From positions 62,001 to 126,000 of the forward strand of contig NZ_BSNS01000024.1 in assembly GCF_030160115.1 (NCBI RefSeq): a DNA stretch of 64,000 bases, in the 5' to 3' direction. This document shows positions 35,810-44,314 of this stretch, piece by piece. The notes below the pieces were generated by a model. The model made no database searches and was not told the origin of the DNA. It worked only from the letters and a program-made list of their open reading frames with translations. The position numbers were made by a program, and so were the translations under genes. Numbering within the stretch: position 1 is the first letter of the stretch; each line of letters starts with the position of its first letter. The stretch comes from Devosia nitrariae. GTDB lineage: Bacteria; Pseudomonadota; Alphaproteobacteria; Rhizobiales; Devosiaceae.

Positions 35810-36571
35810 TTACCGCCCTTGATCCGCTCCTGCTGTCGCCGCAAAGAGGGCAATGGCGGCGGCGTTGGAGACGTTGAGGGACTTGATGGGGCCGGGCATG
35901 TCCAGCCGGACCATCTCGTCGCAAAGCTCGCGAGTGCGCTGGCGCAATCCCTTGCCTTCGGCACCAAGCACGACAGCAATCGGCTGCGCGTCGGTGCGCG
36001 GCTTCAACGGAGCCTCGGCCTCGGAATCAAATCCAAGTACCAGCAGGCCGCGATCCTTGAGGGTCTGCAGCGCGTCGCCGAGGTTGCGCACCTCGACCAC
36101 GGCCATCAGATCGAGTGCGCCAGAGGCGGCCTTGGCCATGACGCCCGTCTCGCGCGGGGAGTGCCGTGCGGTGGTGACCACCGCGTCGGCGCCGAACGCG
36201 CAGGCAGTGCGCAGGACCGCGCCGACATTGTGCGGATCGGTGATCTGGTCGAGGACGACGACGAGGTGAGGGTTGTGCATATCGTCGAGGCCGAAGCGGC
36301 TGACCGGATCGACCTCAAGCGCGACGCCCTGATGCACCGCGTCGGTTCCGAGCAGGCGGTCCAGCTCCTTGGGCGTTGTTTCGGTAACCGAAAGCTGACC
36401 GATCTCGCCGGTCTCGCGCAGCCGCGCCAGCGCATTGGGCGTGGCAAGCAGCGTCTTCTTCACCCGGTGCGGATTGTCGAGAGCGGCGCGAACGGTATGG
36501 AGGCCATAGAGATAGATAGGGCCGGTATCGGGATCGTGTCTGGGCTTGGGCGGAAACTTGTTGCGGCTCAT
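35810..36571 (-). CDS. rlmB: 23S rRNA (guanosine-2'-O)-methyltransferase, RlmB type
   Basis: 253 residues of the SpoU/SPOUT class. It has an N-terminal substrate-binding part (IYLYGLHTVRAALDNP), then VVLDQITDPHNVGAVLRTA (motif 1), GAEGKGLRQRTRELCDEMV (motif 2) and SLNVSNAAAIALFA (motif 3, knot). It methylates G2251 of 23S rRNA. The start is ATG at 36571. Confidence 0.93.
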   Translation of the reverse strand: MSRNKFPPKPRHDPDTGPIYLYGLHTVRAALDNPHRVKKTLLATPNALARLRETGEIGQLSVTETTPKELDRLLGTDAVHQGVALEVDPVSRFGLDDMHNPHLVVVLDQITDPHNVGAVLRTACAFGADAVVTTARHSPRETGVMAKAASGALDLMAVVEVRNLGDALQTLKDRGLLVLGFDSEAEAPLKPRTDAQPIAVVLGAEGKGLRQRTRELCDEMVRLDMPGPIKSLNVSNAAAIALFAATAGADQGR

Positions 36572-36659
36572 GGGCGTCCTTTGCTCAGGCGAGCCGTAGC
36601 GCCTTTGCCAGGCACCGGCAAGTGGCGGTTTCCTCGCCATCTGGCGTGTGGTGAGAAGT

Positions 36660-36733
36660 TGGAGCGGGTAGCGGGAATCGAACCCGCGTATTCAGCTTGG
36701 AAGGCTGCTGCTCTACCATTGAGCTATACCCGC
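36660..36733 (-). tRNA. tRNA-Gly (TCC)
   Basis: 74 bases including the encoded CCA. Acceptor GCGGGTA pairs with TACCCGC, the D loop reads AGCTCAATGGTAGAGC, the anticodon loop CTTCCAA gives TCC, and the T arm is GCGGGTTCGATTCCCGC. Confidence 0.95.
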
Positions 36734-36797
36734 CAGCCTGGGCCCCTTGCGGGCGGCCCTCTGGCAGACGCACCCTATCGGGTCTCGCTCCGGGTGC

Positions 36798-36882
36798 TGG
36801 TGGAGGGGGCTGGATTCGAACCAGCGTAGCCTAAGGCGTCAGATTTACAGTCTGATGGATTTAACCACTCTCCCACCCCTCC
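36798..36882 (-). tRNA. tRNA-Tyr (GTA)
   Basis: 85 bases with encoded CCA and a long variable arm, as expected for tRNA-Tyr. Acceptor GGAGGGG pairs with CCCCTCC, the anticodon loop ACTGTAAA gives GTA, and the T arm contains GGTTCGAATCC. It is 64 bases upstream of tRNA-Gly on the same strand. Confidence 0.95.
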
Positions 36883-37104
36883 GGTCCACCATTCGCTCGG
36901 CTGGGCTCAAGCCCAAACCCAACGCAGCGTTGCCGAAGCGAGGTGACGACTTGCCAGGAGCGCGTCGTCGGGGCGGTTTATGGTGATTGGCTGACAGCCT
37001 GTCAACACCCAAACCGCATCGGTTCACCAATTGCGGCAACAGGCAACGATGCGGCCGCTGCTCTCGTTTCTCTCCCGGGGATCGGATGCGATCGGACCGA
37101 TGTC

Positions 37105-37880
37105 ATGGGCGACTTCATCATCGTTCTGGCGATAGCGGCTGCAGCCGGGCTTGCCTCCCCCTTCGGCGGCTATCTGTCTTTTGTTTCCAAACCCGGTTCG
37201 CTGATGCTTTCAATCGCGGTGGGCCTTGCCAGCGGGCTGTTGCTCGGAACCTTCGCCTTCGAGATGTTGCCGGAGGCCATCGCGCACGTTCCGCTCGCTC
37301 TCGTCGTCGTCTGCTTTATCGCCGGGTTCGGGATGGTCTACTGGTTCGACCTCTACCTCAACCGTGGGGAAGTTGCGGGACCGGAAGCCGAGGAGCGGCG
37401 GCAGGTGGAGCGGTTCCACAAGCGCAAAAAGCCGCGTGGCACGGTCGTGACCGTCATCGGGGGCGCGACCAGCGTCGAGGAGATCATCGAGGGAAGCGTC
37501 CTGGGGGCAGGGGCGGCGGTGAACACCGGCACCGCGCTCGTTATCGGCCTTGCCCTTCTCATCGACAATATCAGCGAGGCGCTGAGTATCGGCGCACTGG
37601 CACAAGCCGAGAGGAGGACGATACCAAGAGGAGCGTGATGATCTGGACCAGCGCCATCGGAGCCTCGTTGTTCGTTTCGGCCGCCGTCGGGTGGCTGGTG
37701 CTGCGCGGGCTCCCGCAATGGGCGCTGGGGGCGTTGCTGGCCGCCGGCGCTGGCGCCATGTTCAACCTGACCATATCCGACTTGCTGCCGGAGGCCGAAA
37801 GCCGTCAGTTCCAGCGCTCGTCGACCGTTGCAACGGGCGTCGGCTTCCTTGTCAGCATGGTCCTGGCGCATTTGCAGTAG
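37105..37880 (+). pseudogene. ZIP-like metal transporter split by a frameshift
   Basis: The first frame (37105-37638) encodes MGDFIIVLAIAAAAGLASPF, several membrane segments, a Lys/Arg-rich loop and DNISEALSIGALAQAER, then runs out at a TGA. The last 80 or so residues continue in another frame (DDTKRSVMIWTSAIGASLFV through PEAESRQFQRS to VLAHLQ, stop at 37880). One missing base around 37603-37612, in the purine-rich GAGAGGAGGAC, accounts for it. Joined, the product would be about 258 residues with eight membrane segments, ZIP-like. Either a real mutation or an assembly error. Confidence 0.7.
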
Positions 37881-38031
37881 GTGGCGGGCCGGCGCTATCT
37901 TCGCGGCCGGCCGCGGAACCGTTGAACGGCCTTAACTTGTTGTTGTCGCGTTTTTCGAACCGGAACAGCGGTGACCACTCATCTGAAAGTGCTCTATAGT
38001 CGAGGCGCGACACATATAGAGGACTGATCTC

Positions 38032-38457
38032 ATGAAACGACAGGCGACGGCGGTCTGGAAAGGTGACTTCGAGAATGGCGGCGGAGTGGTGTCGTCGCAA
38101 AGCGGGGTTCTGGCCAATCAGGGGTACGATGCCAAAGGCCGCTTCAAGGATGAAGAGGGACGCTCGGGCACCAACCCCGAGGAATTGATAGCGGCCGCCC
38201 ATGCGAGCTGCTTTGCCATGCAACTCTCTGCGTTTCTTGCCCAGAACGGCACTCCGGGCAGCAGGGTCCAGGCGACCGCGACCGTTGAACTGAAGCCCGG
38301 GGAGGGCATCAAGGGCAGTCACCTCAATCTGGAGGCCGAGGTTCCAGGTATCGACCAGGCCAAGTTCGAGGAGTTGGCCAACAAGGCCAAGGCTGAATGT
38401 CCGGTTTCGCGCGCGCTGGGCGCGATTGACGTCACGCTTGAGGCCAAGTTGGTTTAG
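38032..38457 (+). CDS. osmC: OsmC-family peroxiredoxin
   Basis: 141 residues with the OsmC catalytic cysteines Cys60 (AHASCFAMQLS) and Cys123 (AECPVSRAL). TNPEELIAAAHASC is the OsmC subfamily signature; it reduces organic hydroperoxides. The XRE-cupin gene starts 8 bases after its stop. Confidence 0.93.
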   Translation: MKRQATAVWKGDFENGGGVVSSQSGVLANQGYDAKGRFKDEEGRSGTNPEELIAAAHASCFAMQLSAFLAQNGTPGSRVQATATVELKPGEGIKGSHLNLEAEVPGIDQAKFEELANKAKAECPVSRALGAIDVTLEAKLV

Positions 38458-38465
38458 CTGGCTTC

Positions 38466-39032
38466 ATGGATGCCAGCGCACCTCCCCCGATCGGTCCCGG
38501 CCTCAACGCGGCGCGCAAGGCGCGCAAGCTGACGCTCGAGCAGCTGGCGCAGATGTCGGGAGTATCACGCTCGATGCTCTCCCAGATCGAGCGGGGGGAG
38601 GCCAATCCGACCTTCGCGGTGCTGTGGAACCTGACACAGGCGCTCGGTATCGAATTCTCCGAGCTGATCGCGGGAAGCGCTGTGCTGCACAAGCCTGCGA
38701 TCAGCGTGATGAGCACAGAGCAGACGCCCGAGATCGTCAGCGGCAACGGAGCATGCCGGCTGCGGATTCTCAGTCCCATGCAGACAGCGGGCGAAACCGA
38801 GTGGTACGCCCTCGAGATTGCCGCAGGCGAAGCGCTGACGAGCGCGGCGCACCAGGCCGGGGCCGTCGAGCATTTCACCGCGCTGTCCGGCGAGTTCACG
38901 GTGCGCTCGGGGGCGCAGGAGCGTGCCATCGCCGCGGGCGAGACGGCGCGTTATCCCGCCGATGTCGATCACGCTATCGCCAACGTCTCGGGCGAGGTTG
39001 GGCACGGGATACTGGTGCTGCTCTATCGGTAG
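38466..39032 (+). CDS. XRE-family regulator with cupin domain
   Basis: 188 residues. The N-terminal helix-turn-helix is LTLEQLAQMSGVSRSMLSQI (residues 22-41). A cupin beta-barrel (about residues 105-185; EHFTALSGEFTV and YPADVDHAIANVS) should bind a small effector. Such proteins often regulate amino-acid or sugar catabolism next door, so kbl-tdh is the obvious target, helped by the palindrome at 39151. Confidence 0.9.
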   Translation: MDASAPPPIGPGLNAARKARKLTLEQLAQMSGVSRSMLSQIERGEANPTFAVLWNLTQALGIEFSELIAGSAVLHKPAISVMSTEQTPEIVSGNGACRLRILSPMQTAGETEWYALEIAAGEALTSAAHQAGAVEHFTALSGEFTVRSGAQERAIAAGETARYPADVDHAIANVSGEVGHGILVLLYR

Positions 39033-39116
39033 GACCGGTCGCCAATCAGCTGATGCTGGTCTGCAAGCCGCTTTTCCGCGCCTCCGACCCAGCCTCAGCT
39101 GATTGGCGGCCAGTCC
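39032..39116. repeat. 85-bp imperfect palindrome between XRE gene and kbl
   Basis: GGACCGGTCGCCAATCAGCT and its inverse AGCTGATTGGCGGCCAGTCC differ at only two positions. Between them lies GATGCTGGTCTGCAAGCC, similar to GATGCCGGTCTGCAAATGCC of the palindrome at 6938-7084. It starts on the XRE stop codon, as the other starts on the marR stop codon. Confidence 0.6.
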
Positions 39117-39150
39117 ATCACCGATGCCGGACTTGACCAGCATTCCGATA

Positions 39151-39171
39151 TAGTGGATTTTGAATCCACTA
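39151..39171 (+). promoter_or_regulatory. Operator-like palindrome upstream of kbl
   Basis: TAGTGGATT and AATCCACTA, separated by TTG, form a perfect inverted repeat 14 bases before the kbl start. A TTGACC (39133-39138) lies about 17 bases upstream of the weak -10 GATTTT inside it. Likely binding site of the adjacent XRE-cupin regulator. Confidence 0.6.
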
Positions 39172-39185
39172 AACGGGAGTGAGCG

Positions 39186-40388
39186 ATGCTGGGTCGATTT
39201 TCCGAACACGTGACGCAGGTTCTGGCCGATATCGAGGCGCAGGGCCTGATGAAGCGCGAGCGCGAGATCACGACACCGCAGGGCGGTCGCATTCGCTTCA
39301 AGGCGAACGGACAGGAGCGGGAGGCGATCAACCTCTGCGCCAACAACTATCTCGGGCTTGCCGACCATCCCGATATCGTTGCAACGGCCAAGGCGGCCCT
39401 CGACGGCTACGGTTACGGAATGGCCTCGGTCAGGTTCATCTGCGGTACGCAGGATCTGCACCGGGCGCTGGAGCAGCGGATTGCAGCTTACCTCGGCAAG
39501 GACGACGCCATCCTCTTTGCCGCCTGCTTCGATGCCAACGGCGCGTTGTTCGAGACCCTGCTGACCGATGCGGACGCGGTAATCTCGGACAGTCTCAACC
39601 ATGCCTCGATCATCGACGGGGTCAGGCTTTCGAAAGCAAAACGTTACCGGTTCGCCAACAGCGACATGAACGAGCTCGAAACGCAGCTCAAGCAGGCGCA
39701 GGCAGATGGGGTGCGGTTCAAGCTCATCGTCACCGACGGGGTGTTCTCGATGGACGGCTATGTTGCCAAGCTTCCCGAGATCTGCGCGCTCGCCGAGCGC
39801 TACGGAGCGCTGGTCGCCGTCGACGACTGCCATGCGACGGGACATCTGGGCGAGAAGGGCCGGGGAACACCGGCGCTGACGGGTGTGGGAGACCGCGTCG
39901 ACATCGTCACCGGCACGCTGGGCAAGACGCTGGGTGGCGCCATGGGCGGGTGCATCGCCGCCGTGCAACCGGTAATTGACCTGTTACGACAGCGGGCACG
40001 GCCCTATCTTTTCTCTAATTCACTGGCGCCGTCGCTGGCAGCGGGGGCGATCAAGGCCATCGATATCGCCGAGGCCGGAGATGATCTTCGCGAGCGGCTG
40101 ATGGGACATACGCGCCGGTTCCGGCAGGGGCTCGAGGCGGCGGGTTTCACGCTGCTGCCGGGCGAAACACCGATCATTCCGGTGATGCTGGGAGACGCGG
40201 TGCTCGCCCAGAAGATGGCGGCGGCGCTCGACGAGCGCGGGGTATTCGTTGCCGGCTTCTTTTATCCGGTGGTGCCGCAGGGCAAGGCACGCATACGCAC
40301 GCAGATGTCGGCAGCCCTTACGGGCGAAGACGTGACCTTTGCCATCGATGCCTTTGCCGATGCCGGCAAGGCACTCGGCGTGATTTAG
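39186..40388 (+). CDS. kbl: Glycine C-acetyltransferase (2-amino-3-ketobutyrate CoA ligase)
   Basis: 400 residues of PLP fold type I, alpha-oxoamine synthase family. The Schiff-base lysine is Lys247 in [14 protein letters not shown]; the PLP-contacting segments [11 protein letters not shown] and [11 protein letters not shown] are present. With Tdh it converts threonine to glycine and acetyl-CoA. ATG at 39186 with GGGAG upstream; tdh follows after 8 bases. Confidence 0.96.
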   Translation: MLGRFSEHVTQVLADIEAQGLMKREREITTPQGGRIRFKANGQEREAINLCANNYLGLADHPDIVATAKAALDGYGYGMASVRFICGTQDLHRALEQRIAAYLGKDDAILFAACFDANGALFETLLTDADAVISDSLNHASIIDGVRLSKAKRYRFANSDMNELETQLKQAQADGVRFKLIVTDGVFSMDGYVAKLPEICALAERYGALVAVDDCHATGHLGEKGRGTPALTGVGDRVDIVTGTLGKTLGGAMGGCIAAVQPVIDLLRQRARPYLFSNSLAPSLAAGAIKAIDIAEAGDDLRERLMGHTRRFRQGLEAAGFTLLPGETPIIPVMLGDAVLAQKMAAALDERGVFVAGFFYPVVPQGKARIRTQMSAALTGEDVTFAIDAFADAGKALGVI

Positions 40389-40396
40389 GAACTCGC

Positions 40397-41419
40397 ATGC
40401 GCGCATTGGTAAAGGCTCGACCTGAAAAGGGTATCTGGCTCGAAGAGCGTCCCGTGCCCGAGATCGGGCCCAGGGACGTGCTGATCAAGGTCAGGAAAAC
40501 CGGCATCTGCGGTACGGACGTCCACATCTACAACTGGGACGAATGGGCGCAAAAGACCGTGCCGGTGCCGTTGGTGACCGGCCATGAGTTCGCCGGTGAG
40601 ATCGTGGCATTGGGCGAGGAGGTGGACGACCTGACCGTGGGTCAGCGGGTTTCGGGGGAGGGGCATGTGGTGACCATGAACAGCCGTGCGAGCCGGGCCG
40701 GCAAGTTCCATCTCGACCCCCACACCAGGGGCATCGGCGTCAACTTGCCCGGTGCCTTTGCCGAGTTCGTGCGCATTCCCGCTTTCAACGCCGTACCGCT
40801 GCCCGATAGCGTCGACGACGAAATGGGGGCAATCCTCGACCCGCTCGGCAACGCGGTGCACACGGCACTCGCCTTCGACATCACGGGCGAGGACGTGCTG
40901 GTAACCGGCGCTGGACCCATCGGCATTATGGGGGCGGCGGTCGCCCGGCATGTGGGGGCGCGGCACGTCGTCGTCACCGACGTCAATCCGAAGCGCCTGG
41001 AGCTTGCCGGGCAGGTGGCCGATGTGACGCCGGTCAACGTGGCGAGCGAGGACCTGCAGGCGGTGATGGACAGGCTCGGCATGAAGGAGGGATTCGATGT
41101 CGGGCTCGAAATGAGCGGCGCACCGGCTGCGCTCGACCAGATGATCGAACATATGGTGATGGGCGGCCGCATCGCGCTCCTCGGCATTCCGGCGCGCCCG
41201 TTCCCGTTCGATCTCGGCAAGGTGGTATTCCGCATGATCACCCTGAAGGGCATCTACGGACGCGAGATGTTCGAGACCTGGCACAAGATGCTGGCCATGC
41301 TCGAAACCGGCCTCGACGTGCGCAGGGTGATCACCCGGCGGATGAAAGCCGAGGACTATGCCGAAGCCTTTGCCCTGGCGGCGAAGGGCGAGGAAGGCAA
41401 GATCGTCCTTGAGTGGTAG
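40397..41419 (+). CDS. tdh: L-threonine 3-dehydrogenase lacking the structural-zinc cysteines
   Basis: 340-residue medium-chain dehydrogenase. Catalytic zinc ligands are kept (Cys38 in GICGTD, His63-Glu64 in GHEF). The NAD-binding GAGPIGIMGAAVARHVGA is intact. In E. coli Tdh a second zinc is held by Cys93, Cys96, Cys99 and Cys107; here the same positions are Thr93, Ser96, Ser99 and Asp107, with no length change. So a structural zinc site is absent. It oxidises threonine to 2-amino-3-ketobutyrate for Kbl. Confidence 0.93.
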   Translation: MRALVKARPEKGIWLEERPVPEIGPRDVLIKVRKTGICGTDVHIYNWDEWAQKTVPVPLVTGHEFAGEIVALGEEVDDLTVGQRVSGEGHVVTMNSRASRAGKFHLDPHTRGIGVNLPGAFAEFVRIPAFNAVPLPDSVDDEMGAILDPLGNAVHTALAFDITGEDVLVTGAGPIGIMGAAVARHVGARHVVVTDVNPKRLELAGQVADVTPVNVASEDLQAVMDRLGMKEGFDVGLEMSGAPAALDQMIEHMVMGGRIALLGIPARPFPFDLGKVVFRMITLKGIYGREMFETWHKMLAMLETGLDVRRVITRRMKAEDYAEAFALAAKGEEGKIVLEW

Positions 41420-41435
41420 ATCCGAGGGAACTGAG

Positions 41436-41819
41436 ATGAACGCCGTACAGGAGAAGGTCGATGCCTTTCTGCGGGACGTGCGAAACTTCGGGCTGACCTA
41501 TCCGGAAACGCACGTGAAGAGTCCGTGGCCGGGGCACAACGATCTGGCGGTACGCGACAAGACCTTCGCCTATCTCAGCGTCGAGGGCCAACCGTTCAGC
41601 ATATCGTGCAAGCTGCCTTTTACCGGCGAGGCAGTGAAGCGGGAGTTCCCTCGCGCGGTGCCGACCGCTTACGGGCTCGGCAAGAGTGGCTGGGTCAGCG
41701 TCGATTGGCTCCCGGGCGAGTTGCCGGACATTGCGCTGATCAGGAACTGGATCGACGAGAGCTATAGGGCGCAGGCTCCCAAGAAGCTTGCTCGGCTTGT
41801 CGCACCGCCGGAAGCCTAG
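41436..41819 (+). CDS. MmcQ/YjbR-family protein
   Basis: 127 residues. TYPETHVKSPWPGHNDLAVRD and KLPFTGEAVKREFP with VSVDWLPGELPDIALIRNWI match the MmcQ/YjbR (double-wing DNA-binding fold) family, whose function is unclear. It is 16 bases after tdh, likely last in the kbl operon. ATG at 41436, GAGGGA upstream. Confidence 0.88.
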   Translation: MNAVQEKVDAFLRDVRNFGLTYPETHVKSPWPGHNDLAVRDKTFAYLSVEGQPFSISCKLPFTGEAVKREFPRAVPTAYGLGKSGWVSVDWLPGELPDIALIRNWIDESYRAQAPKKLARLVAPPEA

Positions 41820-41923
41820 AATGCTAAATCTGGTATCCACCGGTAGGCCCAACCCCGAGGAAGAGAGCTTCAACAAGCGTCTTGCGCAGCGCGGACTTTG
41901 CCAGTAGACACCACTTCGCCTGA

Positions 41924-41999
41924 AGGGGTGTAGCTCAGTTGGTAGAGCATCGGTCTCCAAAACCGAGGGTCGTGGGTTCGAGTCCCTCCGCCCCTGCCA
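41924..41999 (+). tRNA. tRNA-Trp (CCA)
   Basis: 76 bases with encoded CCA. Acceptor AGGGGTG pairs with CGCCCCT, D loop AGCTCAGTTGGTAGAGC, anticodon loop TCTCCAAAA giving CCA, T arm GTGGGTTCGAGTCCCTC. It is usually just upstream of secE in this group; here 4.4 kb separates them. Confidence 0.96.
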
Positions 42000-42345
42000 G
42001 GCTCAAAATGTCCGGCCCGGACACATAGGTAACAGTTGTACCTAGTCTAAGATCAAATCAGAACCATTGCTCCTGGTTCTTGGATCTCCAGAAAATGCAG
42101 AACGTAGGGCGCTCTCCACCAAGAGGCTCATACTTTCGTTCCGACTTGCTCAAGCGAGACGTTTTGGCCGCTCTGGCGATTGACGCCGTGGTTCGGCCGA
42201 TGGCGGTTACCGCCGTCGAATCCTGCCGCCGGTCGTACGCTCCCGCCTGATCTTCACCGGCTTGCGGAAATCTTCCGACAACTCCGTTGCGTCCGCCCTG
42301 TTATCCAAATCGGCATAGGGATCAGGGTCGGTGTATGTTTGCGCC
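42000..42345. other. Gene-free stretch after tRNA-Trp, possible transposon scar
   Basis: No supportable gene. Directly after the tRNA lies TGTCCGGCCCGGACACATAG, which on the minus strand reads GTTACCTATGTGTCCGGG, a pattern I associate with ends of some insertion elements. The following 280 bases carry no long ORF and could be degenerate element sequence. No copy of the tRNA 3' end is seen downstream. Confidence 0.3.
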
Positions 42346-42516
42346 ATGATTTACGAATTGGCCGGAATCGCAGTGACAATCAAGATCTTCCGCGAGACGG
42401 ACGATACTGCGGAGGATGAGGTTGTCCGCTTGCGCCAACGCTTCCCGAAAGTCGTGGCAACCGCGAGCCTCCGGCAATCGTTTCCCGTCCTGTCAGCAGC
42501 AAGGACGGGGCGATGA
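42346..42516 (+). CDS. Small hypothetical protein (56 aa)
   Basis: MIYELAGIAVTIKIFRETDD, then a charged helix, ending in a basic tail. Its stop overlaps the start of the next ORF as ATGA, which argues that both are translated as an operon. No family recognised. Confidence 0.45.
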   Translation: MIYELAGIAVTIKIFRETDDTAEDEVVRLRQRFPKVVATASLRQSFPVLSAARTGR

Positions 42517-42836
42517 CGGAAGAGGAACTGAGGCAGCGCTTCGATCTGACGCTCCAATCCATCGGGACCTGGACAGCCGACACCGCTGATTTCATTCGAG
42601 CGGCGAGCAAAGCTGATCTCGTCGGCGATCCCGACGAGGAGGCGCTTGAAGCGGCCGAGCAGACGCTTGAGGCCATCAAGGAGGAGCAGCGGTCCCTGGA
42701 GGAGGCTTGTCGGTCCTCCTCGTTCAAAAGCGAGGAGATGGAGACTGGAATGGCCACAGCGATGACTGAGCTCTATAACCTCGAGCGGGAGATCGCGGCG
42801 GCCATATTGAAACTGCGTGACGTCTGGGATCACTAG
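42513..42836 (+). CDS. Hypothetical helical protein (107 aa)
   Basis: 107 residues, acidic and mostly helical; the middle (EEALEAAEQTLEAIKEEQRS) looks like a coiled coil. No recognised domain. Coupled to the upstream 56-residue ORF by a four-base overlap. Its 3' end overlaps the convergent zinc-ribbon ORF. Confidence 0.5.
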   Translation: MTEEELRQRFDLTLQSIGTWTADTADFIRAASKADLVGDPDEEALEAAEQTLEAIKEEQRSLEEACRSSSFKSEEMETGMATAMTELYNLEREIAAAILKLRDVWDH

Positions 42837-43050
42837 GGTTCGTTTGGCTAGTCGAGCTGGTTTCGACCACCCATGAGTTGAGCGGCCGCCGACGGGGCGC
42901 CGGCACCAAGCCGCCCCAGGTACCTAAAACCGTTCCGCAGCGGGAGCAGCCGACGAGAGCCTGGCTGGAAAGCTTGGCCGCGGTCAGTTCGTTCCTCGAT
43001 CCGCATACAGGACAGATGGCCGTCGCTCGAACGGTTTCACGGTCGGTCAT
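42724..43050 (-). CDS. Small zinc-ribbon protein
   Basis: 108 residues from an ATG at 43050 with AGGGGTGGG upstream. The N-terminal half has ICPVCGSRNEL and GCSRCGTVLG, two CxxC knuckles spaced for a zinc ribbon. The C-terminal half looks like uncoded sequence and overlaps the convergent ORF at 42513-42836, so the true end is uncertain; the reading frame may have been damaged at its 3' end. Confidence 0.45.
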   Translation of the reverse strand: MTDRETVRATAICPVCGSRNELTAAKLSSQALVGCSRCGTVLGTWGGLVPAPRRRPLNSWVVETSSTSQTNPSDPRRHAVSIWPPRSPARGYRAQSSLWPFQSPSPRF

Positions 43051-43183
43051 GGCCCACCCCTTTCGCTGGCAGGCGGGAACTCCGGTCAAGTCGAGGAAGC
43101 TCCCGGACGGCAGACTGCCGAGGTCGGTGGCTGCCGCCTGACTGCACGTTAGCCCTCAGGACGACAGCAGGCGAATCACAGTT

Positions 43184-44314
43184 TCACTCGTTGCCCGTGA
43201 CCCACGGGCCGGGCGCTCCCCTCCTCGGCTTCAACTTTCCAGACTGATCCTCGCTGAGCACCATCATCAGCTCGCCCATGTTTTCAGGCGTAATGAGGCC
43301 GATGAGGCGCCCGGCTGCGTCGAGCACGGCAACGGCCGGGCGCGCTTCGGCCTGCATCAGGGTCATCGCGTCCTTAAGGCTCTGGCGTTCGTTGACTGTT
43401 GGGATGTCCGTTTTCATGATCTCGACGACCGGAGTGTCAGGCTGGCTTTCGCGCAGTCCCCGGATGATGTCGTCGCGCGTCACAAGCCCGCGCAGACTAC
43501 CCGCGTCGTCGACCACCGGAAACTCGTGCTGACTTGTGGCGAGGAGTTTTTGAACCGCATCCTCGATGCGGCTCGAAGGTGCAAGGGTTTCAAAGCGGCT
43601 GAGCATTGCGTCTCGCGCCAGCAGGCCCCTCGATACCTCCCGCACTTGCGCGGCATGCGCCTCTGCACTCGCGCCGAGATAGACAAAGAGCGCGATGAAA
43701 AGCAGCAGCGGGTTGCCGAAGAGACCGAGAAAGCCGAAGCCGAAGGCCGCCACTTGGCCGACGGTGGCGGCAATGCGCGTACCCCTTGCATACCCGAGCC
43801 AATAGGCGAGCAGGGCGCGCAGCATACGGCCGCCGTCCATGGGGAACGCCGGGATGAGGTTGAAGAGCACCAGGAAGATATTGGCGCCGGCCAGCCGCGC
43901 CACGAGGCTGACGCCGGGGTCGTCGAGATCCATGCTCTCGGGGGGCAGGATGCCGCCGAGGACTAACAGCAGGACCGCCGCGATCACGACGTTGACCAGC
44001 GGACCGGCGATGGCAACGACGAATTCCTGCGAGGGCTTTTCGGGAATGCGTTCCAGCCGGGCGACGCCGCCGATGGGCAGGAGCGTGATGTCGGGCGTCT
44101 GCACACCATAGCGCCTTGCGGCAACCACGTGACCGAACTCGTGCAGCACGACGCAGGCAAAGAGCAGTACGATGAAAAGAACGCTCTCGAGAGCTGCCTG
44201 CGGGCCTCCGGCGAACCACGCAGAGCCGCCGATCCAGGCGAGCAGGAGAAAGAAAGTGACATGGACACGCAGAACCGTGCCCATGAACACGCCGATAGGG
44301 AAGGACCATCCCAT
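43184..44314 (-). CDS. Site-2 protease (M50) with C-terminal CBS pair
   Basis: 376 residues. The membrane part has the zinc motif HEFGH (His58, Glu59, His62) in CVVLHEFGHVVAAR and the third ligand in FNLIPAFPMDGGR. Two CBS domains occupy about residues 225-350 (LLARDAMLSRFETL and VVEIMKTDIPTV). CBS-tethered M50 proteases cleave membrane-bound regulators, probably with adenine-nucleotide control. The substrate is unknown. ATG at 44314 with AGGGGG upstream. Confidence 0.9.
   Translation of the reverse strand: MGWSFPIGVFMGTVLRVHVTFFLLLAWIGGSAWFAGGPQAALESVLFIVLLFACVVLHEFGHVVAARRYGVQTPDITLLPIGGVARLERIPEKPSQEFVVAIAGPLVNVVIAAVLLLVLGGILPPESMDLDDPGVSLVARLAGANIFLVLFNLIPAFPMDGGRMLRALLAYWLGYARGTRIAATVGQVAAFGFGFLGLFGNPLLLFIALFVYLGASAEAHAAQVREVSRGLLARDAMLSRFETLAPSSRIEDAVQKLLATSQHEFPVVDDAGSLRGLVTRDDIIRGLRESQPDTPVVEIMKTDIPTVNERQSLKDAMTLMQAEARPAVAVLDAAGRLIGLITPENMGELMMVLSEDQSGKLKPRRGAPGPWVTGNE

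Noticed and set aside
37603-37640. Programmed -1 frameshift in the ZIP-like gene
   Set aside because: No X-XXY-YYZ slippery heptamer near the switch point; a mutation or assembly error is simpler.
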